From the NCBI RefSeq assembly GCF_910588665.1, contig NZ_CAJUPR010000001.1:62001-126000 (forward strand): a stretch of 64,000 nt of DNA, read 5' to 3'. The stretch is from an uncultured Brachyspira sp. (GTDB taxonomy: Bacteria > Spirochaetota > Brachyspiria > Brachyspirales > Brachyspiraceae). This document shows, piece after piece, positions 57,381 through 64,000 of the stretch. Position 1 is the stretch's first letter, and each line of letters opens with the position of its first letter. The notes beneath the pieces were generated by a model that saw only the letters and a program-made list of their open reading frames with translations, did no database searches and was not told the origin of the DNA. Both the position numbers and the translations under genes were made by a program.

Positions 57381-58368
57381 TACAGATATAATAAAAGATA
57401 TTATTATATCATATAAAGAACGTGATGATAATAAATTTATAAATACGGTAAATAGATATATAGAAAAAGAAAAATTAAAAAAACATAATTCTGTAGTAAA
57501 AGAATTGGAACAATTATTAAACAATAAAAGTTTTGTAACAGAAAAAAGATTTAAAGAAACTGTTCCAATTCCAAGAGATTCAGAAAAAGGTTTTCAATTA
57601 TTAGAAATTAAAAATTATGATTATTCTTTAGATGATTTAAAAGTAGAAAAAAATATTATGAATCAGCTATTACAAATAATATCAGAATTCAAATATTCAG
57701 ATGTACTTGCAACTTATAATATGTCATATAAAAATAAAATACTATTATGTGGTCCTCCAGGTACAGGTAAAACTTTTACTGCTCAAATTATTAGTTCAGT
57801 TTTAAACATTCCATTAGTATATATAAGATTTGATACAATAATATCTTCTTATTTAGGAGAAACAGCAAATAATCTAAAAAAAGTATTTGATTTTTTGGAA
57901 AGTGATGTTTGGATTGTACTATTTGATGAATTTGATATTATTGCTAAAAATAGAGATGATTCACATGAACATGGAGAAATAAAAAGGGTTGTTAATAATT
58001 TTCTTCAAATGATGGATAATTTTAGTGGAGATAGTATTATATTTGCTGCTACAAATCACCAACAATTATTAGATCCAGCTATATGGAGAAGGTTTGATGA
58101 TATAATTTATTATGATTTACCTAATGATAAAACTAGAAGAGAGCTATTTGATAAATATATAAAAATTATAAAAAGAAAAGATAATATTAATATGGAAGAA
58201 TTAGTAAAAAAATCTAAAGGACTTTCAGCATCCGATATCAAAATGATAGTTACAGAAGCTATAAAAATATCAGTAATTAATTCCAAAGATGAAATAGATA
58301 ACAATACTATTAACTTATCATTGAATAAATTTTTAAAGAGAAATAAAATTAGAAATGGTAAAAAATAA
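57373..58368 (+). CDS. ietA: AAA+ ATPase, IetA-like
   Basis: A 331-aa AAA+ protein. The N-terminal 90 residues are variable and helical; Walker A is GPPGTGKT (residues 127-134), Walker B LFDEFD (about 183-188), followed by sensor-1 AATN and a short lid domain. It has no transmembrane part. Together with the downstream subtilase it forms the pair known as IetAS, described as an anti-phage system. The stop is two bases before the ietS start, so the genes are one operon. The base composition is even more AT-rich than the neighbouring host genes. Confidence 0.85.
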   Translation: MNNTDIIKDIIISYKERDDNKFINTVNRYIEKEKLKKHNSVVKELEQLLNNKSFVTEKRFKETVPIPRDSEKGFQLLEIKNYDYSLDDLKVEKNIMNQLLQIISEFKYSDVLATYNMSYKNKILLCGPPGTGKTFTAQIISSVLNIPLVYIRFDTIISSYLGETANNLKKVFDFLESDVWIVLFDEFDIIAKNRDDSHEHGEIKRVVNNFLQMMDNFSGDSIIFAATNHQQLLDPAIWRRFDDIIYYDLPNDKTRRELFDKYIKIIKRKDNINMEELVKKSKGLSASDIKMIVTEAIKISVINSKDEIDNNTINLSLNKFLKRNKIRNGKK

Positions 58369-58370
58369 TT

Positions 58371-60776
58371 ATGAAAAAAGAAGAATATGAACATATAAAA
58401 ATAGAAGCTACAAATTATATATTTGATAGAGATAAACATACTTTCGGAAAAGAAAAAATTGTGCGAACATCTACTGAAAAAAAATCTTTTTCAGAATCAA
58501 ACATAAAAAATATAGAAAATATTATTTCTAATGCAAAATCTATAAAGGAATTAATGAATTACAATGATAATAATTTAATTTTTTGTATTCATTTAAAAAA
58601 AGATGCTTATTTAAAATCAATAGAAGAAGATTTAAATAATAGAGATATAGATATAATATCATCATATAAAAATAGCACAGGAATACAGATAATAGTAATA
58701 AATAAATCAAATTTAGATAAATTAAAAAAATATATAATTTCATATGGAAATGAAATAAATAAATATGATAATATCAATTACATAGATAGCATTGTTCCAA
58801 TAACAAAAGAAGAAAAATTAGGTCATAGTCTAAAAGAAAAAAAATTAATTAATTATGAATATGTAAATATAGAACTATGGTTAGATAAATATTCCCAAGA
58901 TGAGTTCAATGAAAAAATAACTATTATTAAAAATAACATTAAGGATAAAAATTGTAGAATTTCTGATAGTTTTTTATGCAAATCATTTGCAATTTTAAGA
59001 GCATATATTAATAATGATACATTAGAAAAGATTATAGATTTTCCTTATATAGCTTTTATGGATAGACCTAATTATTCATATATAAATATACACGAATACA
59101 ATAATAATGTAGATATACAAAAACTTAATATAGAAGAACCACCTTATAATGCTACAGGAATATTGATTATAGATTCTGGTATAGTTTCTAATCATCCACT
59201 ATTGGAAAAATGTGTAGGTGATGAAAATAATTTTCAAAATAATGAAAAAGAAGAAATGGACAAAGCTGGACATGGAACTTCTGTAGCAGGTTGTGTTGCT
59301 TATGGAGATGTAAAAGAATGTATAGAAAATAAATGTTTTATACCTTCAAATTATGTGTTTTCTGCTAAAGTTATGTATTCAGAAAAAGATTTTCATGGAA
59401 AATTACATGCTAAATATGATCCAGAAAAATTACTAGAACATCAATTTTATGATGCTATGGAATATTTCCTAAATAATAATTCAAATAATATAAAATGTGT
59501 AAATATATCCATAGGAGATAGTGATGATAGTGATATTAAATCTAAACAATTTCCTTTAGCTGCTTTAATTGATGAATTAGCATTAAAATATAATAAAACT
59601 GTTTTTGTTATATCTTCTGGAAATAAAGATCCTAGAGAAATATATGATTCTATAAGTGATATAAAAAATAATTATCCTAAATATTTACTAGAAAGTAATT
59701 TTAAAGTAATTAATCCTGCTACATCAGCATTGTCTATAACTGTTGGTTCAATATCAAATGACATAACTATACATAAAAATGGATATAATGATCATGTAGC
59801 TGAAAAAATAAAAGATCCGATAGCGACAAAAAATCATCCTTCTATATTTTCAAGAACTGGTGATCCAATAAACGATACTATTAAACCAGAATTAGTGGAT
59901 TATGGAGGTAATATGATTCTATATTATGAAAATGGTCGTATACGTGAGGACATAGGAGGTAAATTAATATTATTAAATAATAATCTTGATAAATTATTTA
60001 AATATGATTATGGTACTAGTTTTGCAGCAGCAAAAGTATCTCATATAGTTGGAAAAATAGCTAATAAATTTCCAAATGCATCTTCTAATTTTATAAGAAA
60101 TATATTATTGTCTGGAGCTGATTATCCTGATTTTTATACTGATGAAAAAGATTTAATTGGTAATTTTAAAAAAATCATTGGTTATGGATTACCTAATTAC
60201 GAAAGAAGTATTAATTCATACAATAATCGGGTTTTATTATATGATGAAAGTTCTATAAAAATAGATAACTTTAAAATTTATACTATTAATGTACCAGATA
60301 TATTTTTTAATACAAAAGGAAATAAAAAAATTATTATTACACTTACTTACAATCCAGAAACTAGAAAAACTCGTTTAGAATATTTTTCAAATAAAATGAA
60401 ATGTTATTTATATCATTCTATAGATTCTAAAATAATATTTGAAAAGATGAGAAAAAAAGAAAAAAAGAATGGAGAAATAAATAATGATATTGAAGAAATA
60501 AATAATGGTATTAATAAATATGAAATAAAAATAAATAATAAAACTAAAATAAGTAATGGATGTAACCAAAAATATGTTATAGAATATACTGATAGAAAAA
60601 AGAACATTCCATCTTCTCCTATTCATATAGTACTTTTAAATGAAAATAAATGGTTGAAAGATATTGAGTTTGAACAAGATTATTGCATATCTATAATATT
60701 TGAACATCAAGAAGAGATAGATTTATATAATCAAATAAAACTTCAAAATAGAGTTAGAACTAAAATTAAATATTAA
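58371..60776 (+). CDS. ietS: S8 subtilisin-like serine protease, IetS-like
   Basis: An 801-aa protein with an N-terminal region of about 250 residues and then a subtilase domain. The catalytic triad is complete: D268 (IIDSGI), H301 (GHGTSVAG) and S550 (YGTSFAA). Between His and Ser lie ISIGDS and ISSGN, the usual substrate and oxyanion segments. The C-terminal 200 residues are beta-rich. No signal peptide, so it acts in the cytoplasm. Paired with the adjacent ATPase it matches the IetAS system, in which ATPase and protease together limit phage; the trigger is unknown. Confidence 0.87.
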   Translation: MKKEEYEHIKIEATNYIFDRDKHTFGKEKIVRTSTEKKSFSESNIKNIENIISNAKSIKELMNYNDNNLIFCIHLKKDAYLKSIEEDLNNRDIDIISSYKNSTGIQIIVINKSNLDKLKKYIISYGNEINKYDNINYIDSIVPITKEEKLGHSLKEKKLINYEYVNIELWLDKYSQDEFNEKITIIKNNIKDKNCRISDSFLCKSFAILRAYINNDTLEKIIDFPYIAFMDRPNYSYINIHEYNNNVDIQKLNIEEPPYNATGILIIDSGIVSNHPLLEKCVGDENNFQNNEKEEMDKAGHGTSVAGCVAYGDVKECIENKCFIPSNYVFSAKVMYSEKDFHGKLHAKYDPEKLLEHQFYDAMEYFLNNNSNNIKCVNISIGDSDDSDIKSKQFPLAALIDELALKYNKTVFVISSGNKDPREIYDSISDIKNNYPKYLLESNFKVINPATSALSITVGSISNDITIHKNGYNDHVAEKIKDPIATKNHPSIFSRTGDPINDTIKPELVDYGGNMILYYENGRIREDIGGKLILLNNNLDKLFKYDYGTSFAAAKVSHIVGKIANKFPNASSNFIRNILLSGADYPDFYTDEKDLIGNFKKIIGYGLPNYERSINSYNNRVLLYDESSIKIDNFKIYTINVPDIFFNTKGNKKIIITLTYNPETRKTRLEYFSNKMKCYLYHSIDSKIIFEKMRKKEKKNGEINNDIEEINNGINKYEIKINNKTKISNGCNQKYVIEYTDRKKNIPSSPIHIVLLNENKWLKDIEFEQDYCISIIFEHQEEIDLYNQIKLQNRVRTKIKY

Positions 60777-60779
60777 AAT

Positions 60780-60807
60780 TGTTGCGATAACACCAATTAT
60801 CGCAACA
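60780..60807. other. 28-bp palindromic dif-like site / hairpin
   Basis: Perfect 11-bp arms TGTTGCGATAA and TTATCGCAACA around the 6-bp centre CACCAA. It lies 3 bp after the ietS stop and 15 bp before the convergent RHH gene ends. The left arm is shared with the site at 56999. It may alternatively be a bidirectional terminator, with a weak T-rich tail on the minus side. Confidence 0.5.
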
Positions 60808-60821
60808 CCTATAATTAATAA

Positions 60822-61046
60822 TTATATATTTAATTCTTTTAATACAGCATCTCTAATATATTGAGATACACTGACATTTTTCTGCTCTGCTTTTTCTTTT
60901 ATTAAAAGCTGTTCTTTTTCACTAACACGCATATATAATTTAATGTCAAGTCTATCTTCTATTATTCTTTTTCTTCCAGCACCTTTACGAGCTCCACCTG
61001 TATTTGCTCTAGCACCGCCTCTATTATCTTTTTTCTTTACTTCCAT
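60822..61046 (-). CDS. ribbon-helix-helix regulator, second copy
   Basis: A 74-aa protein with a basic N-terminus containing GGARANTGGARKGAGRK and an RHH core (DIKLYMRVSEKEQLLIKEKAEQ, SVSQYIRDAVLKEL). It is a homologue of the protein at 57183-57380, in inverted orientation at the other end of the ietAS pair. AAAGGAA lies before the ATG. It overlaps the small membrane-peptide frame at 61024-61137. It probably represses its own region. Confidence 0.78.
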   Translation of the reverse strand: MEVKKKDNRGGARANTGGARKGAGRKRIIEDRLDIKLYMRVSEKEQLLIKEKAEQKNVSVSQYIRDAVLKELNI

Positions 61047-61137
61047 TTTTATTTCCTTTATTAAATAAAATTATTAATATTGTTATATTAAGACATAATG
61101 TAATAATAGAAATTATTGCCGTTATTGTTGAAAGCAT
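61024..61137 (-). CDS. small membrane peptide upstream of the RHH gene
   Basis: A 37-codon frame from ATG 61137 with GAGGTG 5 nt upstream. It begins MLSTITAIISIITLC and has one hydrophobic helix followed by a basic tail (FNKGNKNGSKEKR). Its end overlaps the RHH gene by 23 bp, so translational coupling is possible. It could be a second toxin-like peptide or a leader; it may also be chance. Confidence 0.35.
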   Translation of the reverse strand: MLSTITAIISIITLCLNITILIILFNKGNKNGSKEKR

Positions 61138-61139
61138 AC

Positions 61140-61167
61140 TTGACACCTCATATAATTTATATATAAT
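61140..61167 (+). promoter_or_regulatory. promoter of antisense transcript
   Basis: TTGACA at 61140-61145, 16-bp spacer, TATAAT at 61162-61167, a perfect consensus on the plus strand. The only thing it can transcribe into is the opposite strand of the peptide gene at 61233-61313; no plus-strand gene follows. Confidence 0.7.
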
Positions 61168-61185
61168 AGTAAGTATGGAAGTTCA

Positions 61186-61210
61186 GGAGCCAAGCTACCA
61201 ACTTGACTCC
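61186..61210 (-). other. RNA hairpin downstream of the peptide gene
   Basis: On the minus strand GGAGTCAAG pairs with CTTGGCTCC over 9 bp with one T-G pair around a 7-base loop, just after the peptide's stop codon region. It would stabilise the 3' part of the toxin-like mRNA. Confidence 0.5.
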
Positions 61211-61232
61211 CTTTCATAATCAATCAAAGGTT

Positions 61233-61313
61233 TTAATCTTTAATTGATTTAACTACGATTATAATAGCAGACACTAAATTAATAACCGCAGTTATGAAAG
61301 TTAGAACTTCCAT
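61233..61313 (-). CDS. 26-residue hydrophobic peptide, type I toxin-like
   Basis: The frame runs from ATG 61313 to TAA 61233-61235 and begins MEVLTFITAV, continuing as one hydrophobic helix and ending VVKSIKD. This is the size and layout of TxpA/Bsr/Fst-type toxins and of the peptides annotated as holin-like toxins. It has a strong SD AAGGAGGT (61318-61325) and a perfect promoter (61344-61371). The leader contains CCTTA-AAGT-TAAGG, which would mask the SD. No protein homology search was possible. Confidence 0.6.
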   Translation of the reverse strand: MEVLTFITAVINLVSAIIIVVKSIKD

Positions 61314-61343
61314 TTTTACCTCCTTAACTTTAAGGATAAAATT

Positions 61344-61371
61344 ATTATACCATTTCTGATGATTTTGTCAA
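61344..61371 (-). promoter_or_regulatory. promoter of the peptide gene
   Basis: Read on the minus strand: TTGACA (61366-61371), 16-bp spacer, TATAAT (61344-61349). The predicted transcript starts near 61337, leaving a leader of about 24 nt with the SD-masking hairpin. Confidence 0.75.
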
Positions 61372-61443
61372 TACTTTTTCTACAAAAAATAAATAATTTT
61401 TTAATTTTTTTTATATCAAGAATATAACTAATTTATATATTTG

Positions 61444-61545
61444 CTTGGCGGGGGTGGGTAAAATCCTTACAGACTTTCAATCTGTGCAACGAGTGGCTAG
61501 TCTTCTGTGCATGGCGATAACTTTTTTATTAGGGGGGTATCAATG
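61444..61545. other. GC-rich island of unknown nature
   Basis: About 100 bp near 50% GC inside very AT-rich DNA. It contains G-runs GGCGGGGGTGGG (61447-61458) and AGGGGGG (61531-61537), a 5-bp stem ACAGA/TCTGT with a 7-base loop (61470-61486) and a direct repeat TCTGTGCA (61481-61488, 61504-61511). The plus-strand frame across it has the look of a spurious ORF. The ends do not pair as in a tRNA. Confidence 0.5.
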
Positions 61546-61817
61546 TCATTTTTCTAATTCTTTAATTTTATTTTCTAATTCATCAATTCTTTTTACAGTT
61601 TCTTCTAATTCTTCTACTCTTTTTTTAATTTCTGCATTTCACTGCCTTTTTCCTCGTATTCTTTTTTAGCTTTTGCAACACAAGCCTGCACAAAACCTCC
61701 AAATGTAGAATTGGAAAAGTTAGAAGGATCAGCTTTAGCTTTTTCAACCATTTTAACAATCCATCTGTATAAATCCTGATTAAAATTAATTGTTATGCTA
61801 TTTCTTGAATCCTGCAT
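61546..61817 (-). pseudogene. small phage protein with frameshifted coiled-coil tail
   Basis: From ATG 61817 (MQDSRNSITINFNQ) the frame gives 67 aa and stops at 61614. After an A7 run (T7 at 61620-61626 on the plus strand) the next frame continues as a coiled coil, RVEELEETVKRIDELENKI..., to TGA 61546-61548. One extra A would restore a protein of about 90 aa. The N-terminal part resembles a small DNA-binding RHH-like domain. AAGG precedes the ATG. A longer start at 61985 is not convincing. Confidence 0.5.
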
Positions 61818-62077
61818 TTTAAAAACCTTATTTGTATTTTTGTTTATAATTATAGTCTTTTTATTAAATTTTAAAATTAAAATAGTCATTTTAAACTTAT
61901 GACTTAAAAATAATCTTGTTTTGTTTGAAAAGAACTTACTATCTTTTGGCATCAAATATGCACTGTGTGACAGAGTTATTGTCACATAATAAATAAAAAG
62001 AGGTAATTAAAGAGGAAATATTAGAAACTAATAAAAAAACAGACGGACAAATAATATCTTCTTTCAGAATATACAGC

Positions 62078-62245
62078 ATGAGAGCAGATACTAATACAAG
62101 CGATGATATTATAAATAATTATGCTGATTTTTTAGAATTATCAGCAAGATTTATGAGAAAAGAAATGAGAGAAAAAATAAATGAATTATTAGGTTATTAT
62201 ATAATAAAGACAGAAACAGAAATAGACAATTTGAAAGTATCATAA
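62078..62245 (+). CDS. small hypothetical phage protein
   Basis: A 55-aa helical protein from ATG 62078 (MRADTNTSDDIINN...) to TAA 62243-62245. The frame is open upstream to about 61997 without a usual start codon, and that part (EVIKEEILETNKKTDG) also looks coding, so a rare start codon or a lost 5' end is possible. Not recognised. Confidence 0.4.
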   Translation: MRADTNTSDDIINNYADFLELSARFMRKEMREKINELLGYYIIKTETEIDNLKVS

Positions 62246-62268
62246 ACCTTTTTTAATTATTTATTAAT

Positions 62269-62299
62269 GGATACTTTATATATAATATATAAAGTATCC
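62269..62299. terminator. convergent terminator next to terL
   Basis: Perfect 14-bp stem GGATACTTTATATA and its complement around a 3-base loop, between a plus-strand small gene and the minus-strand terminase. Very stable but without a long T-tract. Confidence 0.6.
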
Positions 62300-62302
62300 A
62301 GA

Positions 62303-64000
62303 TTATAAGGTAAATACACCTTCACTTTCATAAATACTTTTAGTATCTTCAAAATGATTTTTAATCACTCTATGAAGAGCCATAATAGAGGCTGCAATTC
62401 CATCTATTCTTTTATATGATCTTCTTCTGTCAGGCTTAACAGGCAGATAATTATCTCTGCCATCCGTTTTTACTTCACAGCAGCTTATCATCCAATTAAG
62501 AACTGCATTATTACCATGTAAGAGTTTTCGTTCATCTATAGTTTTTTCAAATAAAGAAGTTCCTTCAGATAAACCGCCGACAGCAAAAGACTGCCTAACC
62601 TGTTCCATTTTGAAGCCCTCGCTTTCTAAGTGTGTTACTATTTCAATAGCTTTCCAAGGGTCGTATGCTATTTCTATAATTTCAAAATCTCTGGCATCTT
62701 TTAATATTGAAGCTTCTATTACATCAAAATCTATTATATCACCGCTTGTTAAAGTAATTAAACCTTTAGATGCCCATAATTCATAAGGTACTCTGTCCTC
62801 TTTAGAACGCTGCCTTATATTTTCTTTAGGCATAAAGAAGCGGGGCAGAAGTATATACGGACCATTATCAACAGAATCAAAACATAAAACATAGGCTGCT
62901 ATATCTCTTGTAGTTGCTAAATCCAAACCGATGCAGGCCTTTCTGCCTTTCAAGTCATTTATATTTATATTTTGATGTGAATAAGATTTAATCCATCTTT
63001 CAGAAGATATCCAAACCTCGCTAGCCTGTGTCCAAACATTCAAGTTTTTTGTAAGTATATCAGTTCTTTGAATAGGTTTATCTAATCCTTCCAATAGCCT
63101 AGATTTTATATAACTGTCTTTTACAGAAACATTTATATTAGGATTAGCCTGAAAAATAATTTTATTTATTAATTCTTCCTGCTTTGAAATATCTTTTATT
63201 TGTTTCAAGCGTACAGCCTCGTTATAATCTCCTGCCGATTCTTTTAAATCGGCAGGCACTCGGCTTTCCGCTTTATTTAATTTATTTAATTTTTCTTTAT
63301 ATTCAGACATAAATACCCAAATATCATTGATGTCGTCAGGCTCATATATTATTGTAAAATATTCATCATTATTTAATGAACCTTGTAATACTTGCTTAGC
63401 ATATTCATATTCAGAAAAACATACTGAAGATTTATCAAATCCAGCAGTTGTGATTATAAAAGTAAGAGGCTGCCTTCTAGCTCCCATACCAGATTCCAGA
63501 ACATTTAAAAGTTCATTATCAGGATGCGCATGGTATTCATCTACTATAACAAGATGAGGATTTAAACCGTCTTCAGTGCTGCTGTCCTGTCCTAATGGTT
63601 TTGATTTTGATGCAGTATCTTTTTTCTTTGTAATTGTAGAAGTTTGTTTATATGTAATAGCTTCTTTATTTAAAGCTTTTGCTTTTCTTATCTGCCTTTC
63701 GCTTTCACTCCATGCAATTTTTGCTTGATCTTTTTTAGTAGCTATATAGTATATTTCAACTCCAGCCTCTGCAGGACTATCGCAGAAAAAACAGTAATTA
63801 CCAATGCCAGATGTAAAAGTAGTTTTTCCATTTTTTCTGCTTACCTGAACATAAGCCTTTTTAAATCTTCTTAAATTATTTTCCTTTCTCCTCCATCCGA
63901 ATATGCTTGCTATTATAAACTGTTCCCAAGGCTCTAGTATAATATTATGATTTGCCTATTCTCCTTTTGTATGTACTAAAGATTGAATAAAAGTAATAGG
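62303..64000 (-). pseudogene. phage terminase large subunit, interrupted by an amber codon, partial
   Basis: The open frame runs from the window edge to 62303. It contains a Walker A-like SRKNGKTT, Walker B LVIVDEYH, and the nuclease region with GLDLATTRDIAAYVL and EIAYDPWKAIEIV. Between 63487 and 63955 there is no ATG, GTG or TTG, so the ATG at 63487 is not the real start: the ATPase motifs lie upstream of it. At 63956-63958 a TAG stands in the segment HTKGE-stop-ANHN, where Trp (TGG) would be expected. Thus the packaging ATPase is probably broken by a point mutation. The 5' end lies beyond 64000. Confidence 0.8.

Larger units (their letters stand above)
61174..61320 (+). ncRNA. predicted antisense RNA to the toxin-like peptide gene
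   Basis: Expected to start near 61174 from the promoter at 61140-61167 and to run into the minus-strand peptide gene. It would hold inverted repeats GGAGCCAAG/CTTGACTCC (61186-61210) and an AATCAATCAAAG-type arm near 61220-61252. Its 3' end is not defined by a clear terminator; the end given is approximate. Confidence 0.4.

Noticed and set aside
61441..61520. tRNA-like stem-loop with a GAA anticodon on the minus strand
   Set aside because: Only an anticodon-like arm (ACAGA/TCTGT with loop TTGAAAG) can be drawn. There is no T-arm, and the two ends are not complementary, so no acceptor stem forms.
61445..61669. Plus-strand frame of 74 codons
   Set aside because: It runs across the GC island and then opposite to the coiled-coil coding sequence of the minus-strand gene; the repeated Ser/Asn/Phe pattern is the shadow of that coiled coil.
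53107..64000. Relation to the VSH-1 gene transfer agent of Brachyspira
   Set aside because: No head or tail genes of that type are visible; the genes here are recombinase, early genes and a terminase, so an ordinary prophage is more likely.
1..64000. CRISPR array, rRNA or tRNA genes, transposase genes
   Set aside because: No regularly spaced repeats, no rRNA-like conserved stretch, no cloverleaf with CCA and no transposase frame were found by eye.

Overview
The window looks like a chromosome segment of a very AT-rich spirochaete, most likely Brachyspira. This rests on the base composition, the mix of outer-membrane beta-barrels, lipoproteins, a DUF115 motility-associated factor protein and a membrane pyrophosphatase, and on memory of such genomes; no database search was possible. 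SD sequences (GGAG, AAGG) sit 5-12 nt before starts, and several good TTGACA/TATAAT promoters are visible. Many genes have an upstream in-frame TTG or ATG that is really part of the SD (for example ATGGAG or TTGGA), so several starts were moved downstream.

1-52.4 kb is ordinary chromosome. It carries comF with an SPFH protein, a lipase-like hydrolase, tilS, an MBL hydrolase, PepSY-like secreted proteins, a MATE pseudogene, cbiB with a phosphoglycerate-mutase-like phosphatase, a frameshifted LTA-synthase-like gene, the membrane pyrophosphatase hppA, ftsH, and two tandem NlpC/P60 genes. It continues with galM, a lipoprotein-tagged alcohol dehydrogenase, a prenyl synthase, rpmE, a DAACS symporter, ispF with a squalene-synthase-like gene, the phoH-pgpH-ybeY cluster, an ankyrin protein, a GH2 glycosidase, a radical-SAM-like protein without its cysteines, a SurA-like chaperone, carAB with a possible attenuator, and aroF. 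Prenyl synthase, ispF and the squalene-synthase-like protein could form an isoprenoid branch. A 111-bp repeat occurs twice around the phoH cluster.

52.4-53.1 kb has no gene but contains a structured stretch ending in a strong hairpin. From 53.1 kb to the end lies a prophage or phage-derived element. It starts with a plus-strand run of small early genes (a replication-type gene with an in-frame stop, zinc-ribbon-like and hypothetical proteins, a small two-TM protein), followed by a tyrosine recombinase. At the far end are a frameshifted coiled-coil protein and a minus-strand terminase large subunit interrupted by an amber codon. The broken genes suggest a decaying element.

The most interesting part is the cargo at 57.0-61.4 kb. 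An RHH regulator, an AAA+ ATPase and an S8 subtilase form one operon that matches the two-gene IetAS anti-phage system. It is bracketed by two 28-bp sites with the 11-6-11 layout of Xer/dif-type recombination sites, right next to the recombinase gene. Beyond it are a second, convergent RHH gene and what looks like an undescribed type I toxin-antitoxin locus: a 26-residue hydrophobic peptide with a perfect promoter and an SD sequestered in a 5' hairpin, opposed by a perfect promoter for an antisense transcript.
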